DNA from: Girardinichthys multiradiatus
Lineage: Eukaryota; Chordata; Actinopteri; Cyprinodontiformes; Goodeidae
Length of the DNA: 64,000 nucleotides
Direction of reading: 5' to 3'
Assembly (NCBI RefSeq): GCF_021462225.1
Contig: NC_061811.1
Location: forward strand, 3,148,663-3,212,662
The notes beneath the pieces were generated by a model that saw only the letters and a list, made by a program, of their open reading frames with translations, was not told where the DNA came from and did no database searches. Positions 22,909 through 32,164 of this stretch are shown here, piece by piece (position 1 is the stretch's first letter; each line of letters opens with the position of its first letter). The translations under genes and the position numbers were made by a program.

Positions 22909-24639
22909 CTCACAGTTCTGACTTTTTTCTCAGAATTCTGACTTTAATCTCAGAGTTCTGACTTTAATCTCAGAATTTTGACTTTTTTCTCAGAATTCTG
23001 ACTTTTTTCTCAGAGTTCTGACTTTAATCTCAGAGTTCTGACTTTAATCTCAGAGTTCTGTCTTTAATCTCAGAGTTCTGACTTTAGTCTGACAGTTCTG
23101 ACTTTTTTCTCAGAATTCTGACTTTAATCTCAGAATTCAGAGTTTTTTCTCAGAATTCTGACTTCAATCTCAGAATTCTGACTTTAATCTCAGAATTCTG
23201 ACTTTAATCTCAGAGTTCTGACTTTAATCTCAGAGTTCGGACTTTAATCTCAGAATTTTGACTTTAATCTCAGAATTCTGACTTTAATCTCAGAGTTCGG
23301 ACTTTAATCTCAGAATTTTGACTTTAATCTCAGAATTCTGACTTTAATCTCAGAATTCTGACTTTAATCTCAGAGTTCTGACTTTAATCTCAGAATTTTG
23401 ACTTTTTTCTCAGAATTCTGACTTTTTTCTCAGAGTTCTGACTTTAATCTCAGAGTTCTGACTTTAATCTCAGAATTCTGACTTTAATCTCAGAATTCTG
23501 ACTTTAATCTCAGAATTCTGACTTTAATCTCAGAGTTCGGACTTTAATCTCAGAGTTCGGACTTTAATCTCAGAATTCTGACTTTAATCTCAGAGTTCGG
23601 ACTTTAATCTCAGAATTTTGACTTTAATCTCAGAATTCTGACTTTAATCTCAGAGTTCTGACTTTAATCTCAGAATTTTGACTTTTTTCTCAGAATTCTG
23701 ACTTTTTTCTCAGAGTTCTGACTTTAATCTCAGAGTTCTGACTTTAATCTCAGTTCTGTCTTTAATCTCAGTTCTGACTTTAGTCTGACAGTTCTGACTT
23801 TTTTCTCAGAATTCTGACTTCAATCTCAGAATTCTGACTTTAATCTCAGAATTCTGACTTTAATCTCAGAATTCTGACTTTAATCTCAGAGTTCGGACTT
23901 TAATCTCAGAATTTTGACTTTAATCTCAGAATTCTGACTTTAATCTCAGAGTTCTGACTTTAATCTCAGAATTTTGACTTTTTTCTCAGAATTCTGACTT
24001 TTTTCTCAGAGTTCTGACTTTAATCTCAGAGTTCTGACTTTAATCTCAGTTCTGTCTTTAATCTCAGTTCTGACTTTAGTCTGACAGTTCTGACTTTTTT
24101 CTCAGAATTCTGACTTTAATCTCAGAATTCAGAGTTTTTTCTCAGAATTCTGACTTTAATCTCAGAATTCTGACTTTAATCTCAGAATTCTGACTTTAAT
24201 CTCAGAGTTCTGACTTTAATCTCAGAATTCTGACTTTAATCTCAGAGTTCGGACTTTAATCTCAGAATTTTGACTTTTTTCTCAGAATTCTGACTTTAAT
24301 CTCAGAATTCTGACTTTAATCTCAGAATTCTGACTTTAATCTCAGAGTTCTGACTTTAATCTCAGAATTCTGACTTTAATCTCAGAGTTCGGACTTTAAT
24401 CTCAGAATTTTGACTTTTTTCTCAGAATTCTGACTTTAATCTCAGAATTCTGACTTTAATCTCAAAATTCTGACTTTAATCTCAGAGTTCTGACTTTAAT
24501 CTCAGAGTTCTGACTTTAATCTCAGAATTCTGACTTTAATCTCAGAGTTCTGACTTTAATCTCAGAGTTCTGACTTTAATTTCAGAGTTCTGACTTTAAT
24601 CTCAGAATTCTGACTTTTTTCTCAGAATTCTGACTTTAG
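22909..24639 (+). repeat. 20-bp minisatellite, about 86 copies
   Basis: Unit ACTTTAATCTCAGAATTCTG. Variants include GAGTTCTG, GAGTTCGG, TTTTTT for TTTAAT, and shortened units of about 15-18 bp near 23750 and 24050. A marker string (TCTTTAATCTCAG...TTTAGTCTGACAGTTCTG) occurs near 23061, 23759 and 24055, showing a higher-order organisation. The core TCAGAATTCTGA is a 12-bp palindrome with an EcoRI site. The array starts within retroviral pol and ends before a short TA repeat. Confidence 0.95.
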
Positions 24640-24662
24640 AGAAGGAAGACAATAGTCATATT

Positions 24663-24695
24663 CTGGTGTTGTGTATATATATATATACATATATA
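24663..24695. repeat. Short TA-rich microsatellite
   Basis: GTGTATATATATATATACATATATA directly before the Tc1-like end at 24696; it supplies the TA target. Confidence 0.7.
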
Positions 24696-25467
24696 CACTG
24701 CTGAAAAAAATAAAGGGAACACTGAAACAACACAATATAAATCCAAGTAACTCAAACTTCTGTGAAATCAAACTGTCCACTTAGGAAGCAACACTGATTG
24801 ACAATCAATTTCACACCTGTTGTACAAATGAAACCGACAAGAGAGGGAAATCTTTGGTGATTAGCAAGACACTCAATAAAGGAGTGGTTCTGCAGGTGGG
24901 GACCACAGACCACTTTTCAGTACCTATGTTTTCTGGCTGATGTTTTGGTCACTTATGAATGTTGGTGGTGCTTTCACACTCGTGGTAGCATGAGACGGAC
25001 TCTACAACCCACACAAGTGGCTCAGGTAGTGCAGCTCATCCAGGACGGCACATCAATGCGAGCTGTGGCAAGAAGGTTTGCTGTGTCTGTCAGCGTAGTG
25101 TCCAGAGCCTGGAGGCACAGGCAAGTACACCAGGAGACGTGGAGGAGGCCGTAGGAGGGCAACAACCCAGCAGCAGGACCGCTACCTCCGCCTTTGTGCA
25201 AGGAGGAACAGGAGGAGCACTGCCAGAGTCCTGCAAAATGACCTCCAGCAGGCCACAAATGTGCATGTGTCTGCACAAACGGTTAGAAACCGACTCCATG
25301 AGGATGGTATGAGGGCCCGACGTCCACAAATGGGGGTTGTGCTCACAGCCCAACACTGTGCAGGACGCTTGGCATTTGCCAGAGAACACCAGGATTGGCA
25401 AATTCGCCACTGGCGCCCTGTGGTCTTCACAGATGAAAGCAGGTTCACACTGAGCACATGTGAAAAA
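24696..25467 (+). mobile_element. 3'-truncated Tc1-like transposon (family F)
   Basis: Starts after TA with CACTGCTGAAAAAAATAAAG, the terminal repeat of a fish Tc1-like family. A transposase start follows: 24978 on gives [20 protein letters not shown] with the helix-turn-helix [19 protein letters not shown]. The frame shifts around 25125-25150, and the later part (25261 on) has [20 protein letters not shown] and [11 protein letters not shown], including the first catalytic Asp. It breaks off at about 25467; the second half and right TIR are missing. Confidence 0.8.
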
Positions 25468-26777
25468 CCCATCTTGCTTAATATCAGTGTAAAAAAGTAT
25501 TTTTTAATTTTACATTTGTCTTAATTTTCAGAACATATTAAAATATTTCTATGCAAATGCCTAAAACAAGCTGTTTCAAACTTTTCACTTCTTTACTGAG
25601 ATTTGCTTGCATTTGAAAGTATATTTCTCTTCAGCTGTACCTGGAATCACAAATTATAATGCTAGCTGAATTATAAATACACTTTTAAAACACATATAGC
25701 ACATTTCTTCATCAAAATGAATATTTAAAAGCTTATTTATTCTCAATCACACTCCAGTAATACGGTAGTATTACATAAAATTGTCCATTTATTCAGGTTA
25801 TCTTTAATATAACCTGTAATGTCAAATCAACTTACATGAACAAATGGCACAATACATTAAAATTAATACTAACATAAACTGTTAGAAATCACTTGTGTTT
25901 AACGTTCACTGTGATGACTGGCAGCAGGAGCTCAGTGTCAATAGTCCAGTCAGATCTCTACCGGGTCTAGCTCGCTCCACCGCCGGTAGGGCTGGCGAAG
26001 CAAGCCGGCAGTTACCACGGTGGGAGCGGAAAACTCCGAACACGTCGGAGCACGTTTGAAAGTAAGCGATGTCTTGATAAATCAAGCAGATTTTTCATGT
26101 CTACATAGTTATATTCCTGCACTAAAAACATTGTAAAAGTTCATTTGTGTCACAGAAAGTGTCATTTTTCACAGTTTACTCACAGCTTTTGCCAGAGTGG
26201 TCCGACATGGCTGAACCTGTTTGACCAATCCGCTTCGACCCGCAATGAATCATGGGAAAAGATGGACCGCGAAGGATAATCACAACTCATCCTTCAAATC
26301 GGGCAAAAGAAGGACACTTTTGTCTGCCGCATTTGACAGACTTCCGCACCGCGCTGTGATGTAATCAGCCCGCAAGTACGGACTTCAACGGATCCAGCCC
26401 CTGAATTAGGACACACCCTCGGCCTGCACATGGATCCTCCTCCTTCCTGTTTATTGACCAATAGGAGAGGAGCTGGAGAGAAGAAGGCAACCCTCCTCAT
26501 TTGCATAATGAAGGAGAAATGCATACGGTAAAGGAAAAAGAGAGACGAGGAAATGTCAAAAGAACAAAGGCATGTTTAAGGAAAAGGGAAAAGAAAATAC
26601 AAATATTTCTGCTTTTATTTTTAATTTTGTCAGGATCGGCCCTCCATAAATGGGTAAAAAAAATACAACAGAAGTATATTAGATTGGAAAATATATCAGG
26701 GCTTAAGAAATAAAAAGGACAGTAAAATAATTTGAAAAATAATATATTTTTAAGGGAAAAAAAACTTGATAGTTTGA
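25468..26777. other. Unassigned sequence with a CpG-rich patch
   Basis: 25468-25940 is AT-rich without features. From about 25950 to 26470 the sequence is clearly richer in CpG (for example CACCGCCGGTAGG, CCGAACACGTCGG, CACCGCGC). It might be an old CpG-rich promoter or, more likely here, a DNA-transposon fragment (it contains AATGAATCATGGGAAAAGATG). No exon is identified. Confidence 0.35.
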
Positions 26778-27336
26778 TAGTTTTGATAGCGCTTGATGGT
26801 TTTTGCGACTGCACTTGGGGACACTTTCAAAGTTTTCCCAATTGTTCGGACTGACTGACCTTCATTTCTTAAAGTAATGATAGACACTCGTTTTTCTTTA
26901 CTTGGCTGCTTTTCTCTTGCCGTAATACTAATTCTAACAGTCTATTCAGTAGGACTATCAGCTGTGTACTGTATCCACCACCTGCACAACACAACTGATG
27001 GTCCCAACCCCATTTGTAAGGCTTGAAATCCCACTAATTAAACCTGACAGGGCACAACTGTGAAGTGAAAACCATTTCAGGTGACTACCTCTTGAAGCTC
27101 ATCAACAGAATGCCAAGAGTGTGGAGCAGCAATCAAAGCAAAAGGTGGCCACTTTGAAGAACCTATAATATAAGACATATTTTCAGTTGTTTCACACTTT
27201 TTTGCTCAGTATATAATTCCACATTTGTTAATTCATAGTTTTGATGCCTTCAGTGTGAAGCTACAATATTCATAGTCATGAAAATAAAGAAAACTCTTTG
27301 AATGAGAAGGTGTGTCCAAACATTTGGTCTGTACTA
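26778..27336 (-). mobile_element. 5' end of a Tc1-like transposon (family G)
   Basis: Read on the minus strand: terminal repeat (TAGTACAGACCAAATGTTTG), 5' non-coding region, then a transposase N-terminus around 26923-26795. The start codon position is ACG instead of ATG, and the reading goes on SKEKRVSIITLRNEG with a helix-turn-helix (TIGKTLKVSPSAVAKTIKR). The rest of the transposase is missing. Its outer end is directly joined by copy 2 of family E at the TA. Confidence 0.75.
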
Positions 27337-27666
27337 TACAGGTCCTTCTCAAAATATTAGCATATTGTGATAAAGTTCATTATTTTCCATAATGTCATGA
27401 TGAAAATTTAACATTCATATATTTTAGATTCATTGCACACTAACTGAAATATTTCAGGTCTTTTATTGTCTTAATACGGATGATTGTGGCATACAGCTCA
27501 TGAAAACCCAAAATTCCTATCTCACACAATTAGCATATCATTAAAAGGGTCTCTAAACGAGCTATGAACCTAATCATCTGAATCAACGAGTTAACTCTAA
27601 ACACCTGCAAAAGATTCCTGAGGCCTTTAAAACTCCCAGCCTGGTTCATCACTCAAAACCCCAATC

Positions 27667-28671
27667 ATGGGTAAGACTGCCGACCTGACTGCTGTCCAGA
27701 AGGCCACTATTGACACCCTCAAGCAAGAGGGTAAGACACAGAAAGAAATTTCTGAACGAATAGGCTGTTCCCAGAGAGCTGTATCAAGGCACCTCAGTGG
27801 GAAGTCTGTGGGAAGGAAAAAGTGTGGCAGAAAACGCTGCACAACGAGAAGAGGTGACCGGACCCTGAGGAAGATTGTGGAGAAGGGCCGATTCCAGACC
27901 TTGGGGGACCTGTGGAAGCAGTGGACTGGGTCTGGAGTAGAAACATCCAGAGCCACCGTGCACAGGCGTGTGCAGGAAATGGGCTACAGGTGCCGCATTC
28001 CCCAGGTCAAGCCACTTTTGAACCAGAAACAGCGGCAGAAGTGCCTGACCTGGGCTACAGAGAAGCAGCACTGGACTGTTGCTCAGTGGTCCAAAGTACT
28101 TTTTTCGGATGAAAGCAAATTCTGCATGTCATTCAGAAATCAAGGTGCCAGAGTCTGGAGGAAGACCGGGGAGAAGGAAATGCCAAAATGCCAGAAGTCC
28201 AGTGTCAAGTACCCACAGTCAGTGATGGTCTGGGGTGCTGTTTCAGCTGCTGGTTTTGGTCCACTGTGTTTTATCAAGGGCAGGGTCAATGCAGCTAGCT
28301 ATCAGGAGATTTTGGAGCACTTCATGCTTCCATCTGCTGAAAATCTTTATGGAGATGAAGATTTCATTTTTCAGCACAACCTGGCACCTGCTCACAGTGC
28401 CAAAACCACTGGTAAATGGTTTACTGACCATGGTATCACTGTGTTCAATTGGCCTGCCAACTCTCCTGACCTGAACCCAATAGAGAATCTGTGGGATATT
28501 GTGAAGAGAACGTTGAGAGACTCAAGACCCAACACTCTGGATGAGCTAAAGGCCGCTATCGAAGCATCCTGGGCCTCCATAAGACCTCAGCAGTGCCACA
28601 GGCTGATTGCCTCCATGCCACGCCGCATTGAAGCAGTCATTTCTGCCAAAGGATTCCCGACCAAGTATTGA
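27667..28671 (+). CDS. Tc1-like transposase, full length, D238N
   Basis: An uninterrupted 334-residue transposase. Residues 1-110 are the paired-like DNA-binding region with two helix-turn-helix parts (QKEISERIGCSQRAVSRHL; TSRATVHRRVQEMGY) and a basic stretch (GRKKCGRKR). The DDE core has D148 (FSDESKF) and E273 (SPDLNPIENLW). The second catalytic position is Asn in FQHNLAPAH (AAC at 28378-28380); the other three copies have Asp there. The protein would probably bind DNA but not cut. The change fits a CpG transition on the other strand. Confidence 0.9.
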   Translation: MGKTADLTAVQKATIDTLKQEGKTQKEISERIGCSQRAVSRHLSGKSVGRKKCGRKRCTTRRGDRTLRKIVEKGRFQTLGDLWKQWTGSGVETSRATVHRRVQEMGYRCRIPQVKPLLNQKQRQKCLTWATEKQHWTVAQWSKVLFSDESKFCMSFRNQGARVWRKTGEKEMPKCQKSSVKYPQSVMVWGAVSAAGFGPLCFIKGRVNAASYQEILEHFMLPSAENLYGDEDFIFQHNLAPAHSAKTTGKWFTDHGITVFNWPANSPDLNPIENLWDIVKRTLRDSRPNTLDELKAAIEASWASIRPQQCHRLIASMPRRIEAVISAKGFPTKY

Positions 28672-28796
28672 GTTCATAACTGTACATGATTATTTGAAGG
28701 TTGACGTTTTTTGTATTAAAAACACTTTTCTTTTATTGGTCGGATGAAATATGCTAATTTTGTGAGATAGGAATTTTGGGTTTTCATGAGCTGTAT

Positions 28797-29048
28797 GAGC
28801 TCACCGGGTACTCCGGCTTCCTCCCACAGTCCAAAGACATGCCTGTTAGGTTAATTGGTCTCTCTAAATTGACCTTAGGTATATGAATGAGTGTGTGCAT
28901 GGTTGTTTGTGTGTTGCCCTGCGATGGACGGGCGATCTGTCCAGGGTGTACCCTGCCTCTCGCCCATAGACTGCTGGAGATAGGCACCAGCTCCCCCCGC
29001 GACCCACTATGGAATAAGCGGTAGAAAATGACTGACTGACTGACTGAC
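28797..29048 (+). repeat. SINE body and tail (family A) inside Tc1 copy 2
   Basis: Contains CGGGTACTCCGGCTTCCTCC, CAAAGACATGCCTGTTAGG, CCTGCGATGGACGGGCGATC and the tail CGACCCACTATGGAATAAGC with CTGACTGACTGAC. The tRNA-like head is absent. Tail and body match pieces at 6155-6212 and 56735-56998. Confidence 0.75.
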
Positions 29049-29100
29049 ATTATGGAAAATAATGAACTTTATCACAATATGCTAATATTTTGAGAAGGAC

Positions 29101-29103
<3 letters not shown>

Positions 29104-29136
<33 letters not shown>
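29104..29136. repeat. (TA)n microsatellite
   Basis: Perfect TA run of about 16 units at the right end of Tc1 copy 2. Confidence 0.9.
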
Positions 29137-29139
<3 letters not shown>

Positions 29140-29340
29140 TAATTGATCAATAATTGATTAAATCTCTTTTTTTATTTTGTAGCATTTAATGGTGCACTAA
29201 TTTACATTTTAGCTACTGTTTGGCCCAGTAATTATTTTATTGAGTTATTTATTTATTTATGTATGCATTTATACTTAATTATGGGAGGATCGGTCCTCCA
29301 TACATGGACAGGGTCGGCATGACAAATACTATACTCTTGC
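29125..29340 (+). repeat. Interspersed repeat of unknown class (family C)
   Basis: Second copy of the repeat seen inverted at 9020-9330: shared blocks include GCATTTAATGG, CCCAGTAATTATT and TTAATTATGGGAGGATC. A weak echo (GATCGGCCCTCCATAAATGG) is at about 26635-26655. Confidence 0.5.
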
Positions 29341-29583
29341 AAGGAATTAATTAATGGAGCATGGCACAGGTTAAAACAAGGAGACTGATTGCATGAAGCA
29401 AATGGGCTGAATGAAGCACTGGCACAGAGACAAATCCAAACATGGCAGAAACTAAACAGAAACAATCACAATAAAACCAAAGGATAAATCTTAAAATAAC
29501 AGAACTAAAAGGAACCATCACTAGAACAAGTAATAAACTAAACCTAAAGGGATGAACTAAAGCACCACCTGGAAAACATAAAC
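29341..29583. other. Unassigned sequence flanking the solo LTR
   Basis: A-rich, with repeated CAGAAACTAAACAGAAAC-like text. It looks repeat-derived, but I cannot name the family. Confidence 0.35.
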
Positions 29584-30077
29584 TGTCAGGTTTAAACAAC
29601 CTACAATACTTATAACAACACAAAACGAAGAGAGCGACAAAGAATTAGTTATTTTAGTCGCAGCGAGGAGAAACGGTCAAGATGTGTTCAGTTACAAATC
29701 TCACACCGTTCTGAACAGCATCTGCCCGCACCTCTCTTTTTATTATCTTTGGGGGTCCCTATTTACAAAAACATTGTTCTCTAAAGGATGGGAAACAACA
29801 GGTCATAAACTCCTTTATCTTTTAACAACACACTTCCACAGTCTCTCCATCTTCCAGGATCATTGCATCTTCTGGTTAGCGCAATCAGCCTTCATCTTTT
29901 ATGACCTCCTCAACTGGACTGCTTCCTCCTAGCAAGCTCAGCTCCATTTATGATCTTTGCCTGCAGACAACTCATCACATTCTTTACTCACACATACATG
30001 AAAGATTATATAATCAAATAGTTATGTTAAAAAATAGGAGAAACTATAAGACAAATCTTTATTCAATTATTCCAACA
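29584..30077 (-). repeat. Solo retroviral LTR with perfect target duplication
   Basis: 494 bp with inverted TGT...ACA ends (minus strand TGTTGGAATA...AACCTGACA). Both sides carry the 5-bp duplication TAAAC (29579-29583 and 30078-30082). A minus-strand AATAAA signal lies at 29738-29743. No internal viral sequence adjoins it, so it is the product of LTR-LTR recombination. It begins TGTTGGAA like the LTR at 17570-17983, but the bodies differ. Confidence 0.85.
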
Positions 30078-30269
30078 TAAACAATCACGATTAAAGGCAA
30101 GACCCAAAACAAGACTCAAACACCCTCAAATCATGACCTTTACCCTTCTTTATAGAAGAATCTTTATTGGCAATACAGCAATCACACCAGTCTAATGACA
30201 GCTGACCAGCTTTTTGTTTTTTCCACTGGTATGATGATTTATCTGTGGAGGTAAGGTCCACGTCTTTGA

Positions 30270-30375
30270 TGTTAGAAGGCCTCCTTCTCATCACCCTAAT
30301 CTTTAGCTCCCATTACAGGTGCTCTATCAGATTCAGATCAGGATGTTGGCTGGGCTGCCTGGAAAATGTTAATAT
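30270..30375 (-). pseudogene. Tc1-like transposase C-terminal scrap
   Basis: On the minus strand about 30315-30356 reads QPSQHPDLNLIEHL, a decayed form of the third DDE motif (SPDLNPIENLW in other copies). Nothing else of the element is clear. Confidence 0.5.
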
Positions 30376-30379
30376 AACT

Positions 30380-31360
30380 CCCAGTCAGAAGAAGCATGCT
30401 GGTCAAATTTAAAGATTACTTTAAACCTAAATCTTCCAGGGGTATGAATAATTTAAGACTTTTATGTAGAAAGCCATGTCAAAACAAGGACAGAGTCAGG
30501 AACATGTGCAAATATCCAACCAATGAAATGTTGACTTTTAAAGCAGTTCCATTCATTGTTCAGAAGATTGCCTCCATTATCTCAGTGTGAATCCATTATG
30601 GCAAGGCTGTAAATGGCTTGTGGTAAAGATGTTTAATTATGCAGCAGTTATTTTGTTGTCAAGAAGCATTTCCTGTCCAAGGCTCTTCCCATGTGCAGGG
30701 TAGGAAGGATGCTTCTGTCATTTCAGTCACATAAAGTTGTTGAAGATAAAGAACCCCACTGGATAAAAAATGATCACGTTTGATTTAAACAAGGCTGTAT
30801 ATTGAATAATGTACATAAAATACTGTCCAAAAGTGACTTGTTTATATTACTTTACTATTAATAAAAACAAGTTGAATTTCTTCAGATGTAGCAGTAAAGA
30901 AACCAGATATTCATATTCATATTTTTGTACTGTTCTTAGTAGTTTGACAGGCTTGCTGGTGGTTTTTCTTTCCACTCATATTCTGCCCAGTCTCTGTACT
31001 AGACCACAACAGCATTGTGCAATGTGTGCTAAAGTCAAGGAAAGTGGACAAGTGTAGGATAAACTAAGTTTCAGGCTTAAAATAGTATCTACAGCAGATA
31101 TAATATATTTTCCACATATAAAAGCCATTATCACTCCAAATCCCCCATAGGACATGATACATGCCTCATCTAATCTATGTCAGCTAAAAGAAATTAAAAA
31201 AAACTCTTTTGTGTCAATAATTCTCATGCCTAATTTTTACAAATTCAACTAGAGAACGTTCAAACAAATAACCATGATTAATTGAAATGTGGTGGTAAAG
31301 AACATAAAGAAATGTTCCTGTAGCTTATCTAAAACACCAGGATGTAAATTAAAAATCAAA
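30380..31360. other. Non-coding stretch
   Basis: No exon, repeat or receptor-like sequence is recognised. The missing second exon of the orphan receptor exon at 31371-31390 would be expected on this side, but no transmembrane-type frame is found. Confidence 0.45.
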
Positions 31361-31370
31361 GTTAACATAC

Positions 31371-31390
31371 CTTGCAGGTAAAAGTGCCAT
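31371..31390 (-). pseudogene. Orphan 20-nt first coding exon of a bradykinin-receptor copy
   Basis: The minus strand reads ATGGCACTTTTACCTGCAAG followed by the donor gtatgtta. It matches the 20-nt exons at 37366-37385 and 47490-47509 in length, splice phase and the MA(L/P)(L/F) start. Its 5' flank (GAGAAAATAAAAA region, 31402 on) is also alike to that at 37396 on. No matching second exon lies downstream on the minus strand in the window, so this is inferred to be the remnant of a lost gene copy. Confidence 0.55.
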
Positions 31391-32164
31391 TCCTCCGGAT
31401 GAGAAAATAAAAACGCTCAGCGACATTTTATTGTTTCTCTTCATTGTTTTTTTTTTTGTATTTCTTCACAGTAGAAAATCTAAATTAGTAAAAACATAAG
31501 TGACAATCAAACTAAACCGTATCAAGAAAATCACCTCCTATTGTTCATTAGCTTTGCGTGACAGACAGACATACTTTACTTGTACTCAAGCAGAAAACAC
31601 ATGAAACTCATTCTTATATGTCTGCAACTTAAAAAAAGAAGCAAATGTTTGGATCCAATACACAAAAGGAATGGGAAAGACTTTCTTACAGCATCTGCAA
31701 ACAGTTTCCCACAGCTATCCATATTTACTGGACAAAGAAACGAAAAAAGTAAATTTGTGCTTCTTCATTTTCACAAAAAGCTAAATTTATACAGCTTGGT
31801 AAGTTAAAAAAAACAACTTAAAAAGCCATTTCTCTTTTCCGAGGGGTTATGTAATATTTACTGCTACACAGATTAAATTTGGGAAGAATTTCAGCCAAAT
31901 TGTTCTTTATGTTTGCTGAGCCCTGACAAGGCAGAGACAGACACAGTCTGTTGAATAGATCTGCTCATTTACTATAATGAACTGTATTATGAGCATTAAC
32001 AGTAATGGAATCTGAATGTGTTCCCTGAAATATAAAAAGAAATAGATTAAAATGTTTAAGACTCATGTTTGGTTACCATTCAGTCCTTTTCTTAACATTT
32101 TTGCACATGTACTTTGTTTTTCACATTACATTTGAAAAGAATAAAACATTCATAAACCTGTTCT
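31391..32164. other. Non-coding stretch upstream of the orphan exon
   Basis: AT-rich. The first about 100 bp (31402-31500) resemble 37396-37460, as expected for a duplicated 5' flank. Nothing else is recognised. Confidence 0.4.

Larger units (their letters stand above)
17570..22912 (-). mobile_element. Endogenous retrovirus, minus strand, 3' part only
   Basis: Read on the minus strand the order is RT tail, RNase H, integrase, env, polypurine tract and 3' LTR. The 5' LTR, gag, protease and the RT active-site region are absent: the sequence stops where a minisatellite begins at about 22909. A Tc1-like copy sits inside the RNase H region. The pol and env features resemble gamma/epsilon-type fish retroviruses. 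It lies inside the 3' LTR of the gypsy element, so it is younger than that element. Confidence 0.85.
19593..22912 (-). pseudogene. Retroviral pol remnant (RT tail, RNase H, integrase), split by Tc1
   Basis: From the 5' side: 22356-22913 contains the RT/connection end (CNYYRSWLPDYAEIVEPL) and RNase H start (YYSSRLDPVAQ). More RNase H (YTDSQCAFSKLHVFAAQW) ends at about 22030, where the Tc1 copy interrupts. RNase H resumes at 20240-20417 (GNGLADKAARAAALN). Integrase core (YHPQSAGLVERTNGT) lies at 19965-20192 and its C-terminal part (LTPFEIILGRPYY; VKEGDWVLIKTIKKK) at 19593-19958. Several stops and frameshifts are present. Confidence 0.8.
27339..29103 (+). mobile_element. Tc1-like transposon copy 2 (family E), right TIR altered
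   Basis: The left end CAGGTCCTTCTC follows TA at 27337-27338 and the right end GAAGGACCTG precedes TA at 29104-29105. The left TIR region, 5' region and transposase are complete. In the right arm about 120 bp of normal sequence is replaced by a 250-bp SINE segment (28797-29048). The downstream TA is continuous with a (TA)n run. Confidence 0.9.

Noticed and set aside
22909..24639. CRISPR-like array
   Set aside because: The units are contiguous 20-mers without unique spacers, and the genome is vertebrate. It is a minisatellite.
22909..24639. Heat-shock-element array (GAA/TTC units)
   Set aside because: GAATTC joins GAA and TTC without the 2-bp spacing that HSF sites need.
26497..26814. 105-codon hydrophobic minus-strand frame
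   Set aside because: Its residues come from A/T-rich runs (Phe, Leu, Lys); it overlaps the end of a Tc1-like relic and has no domain.
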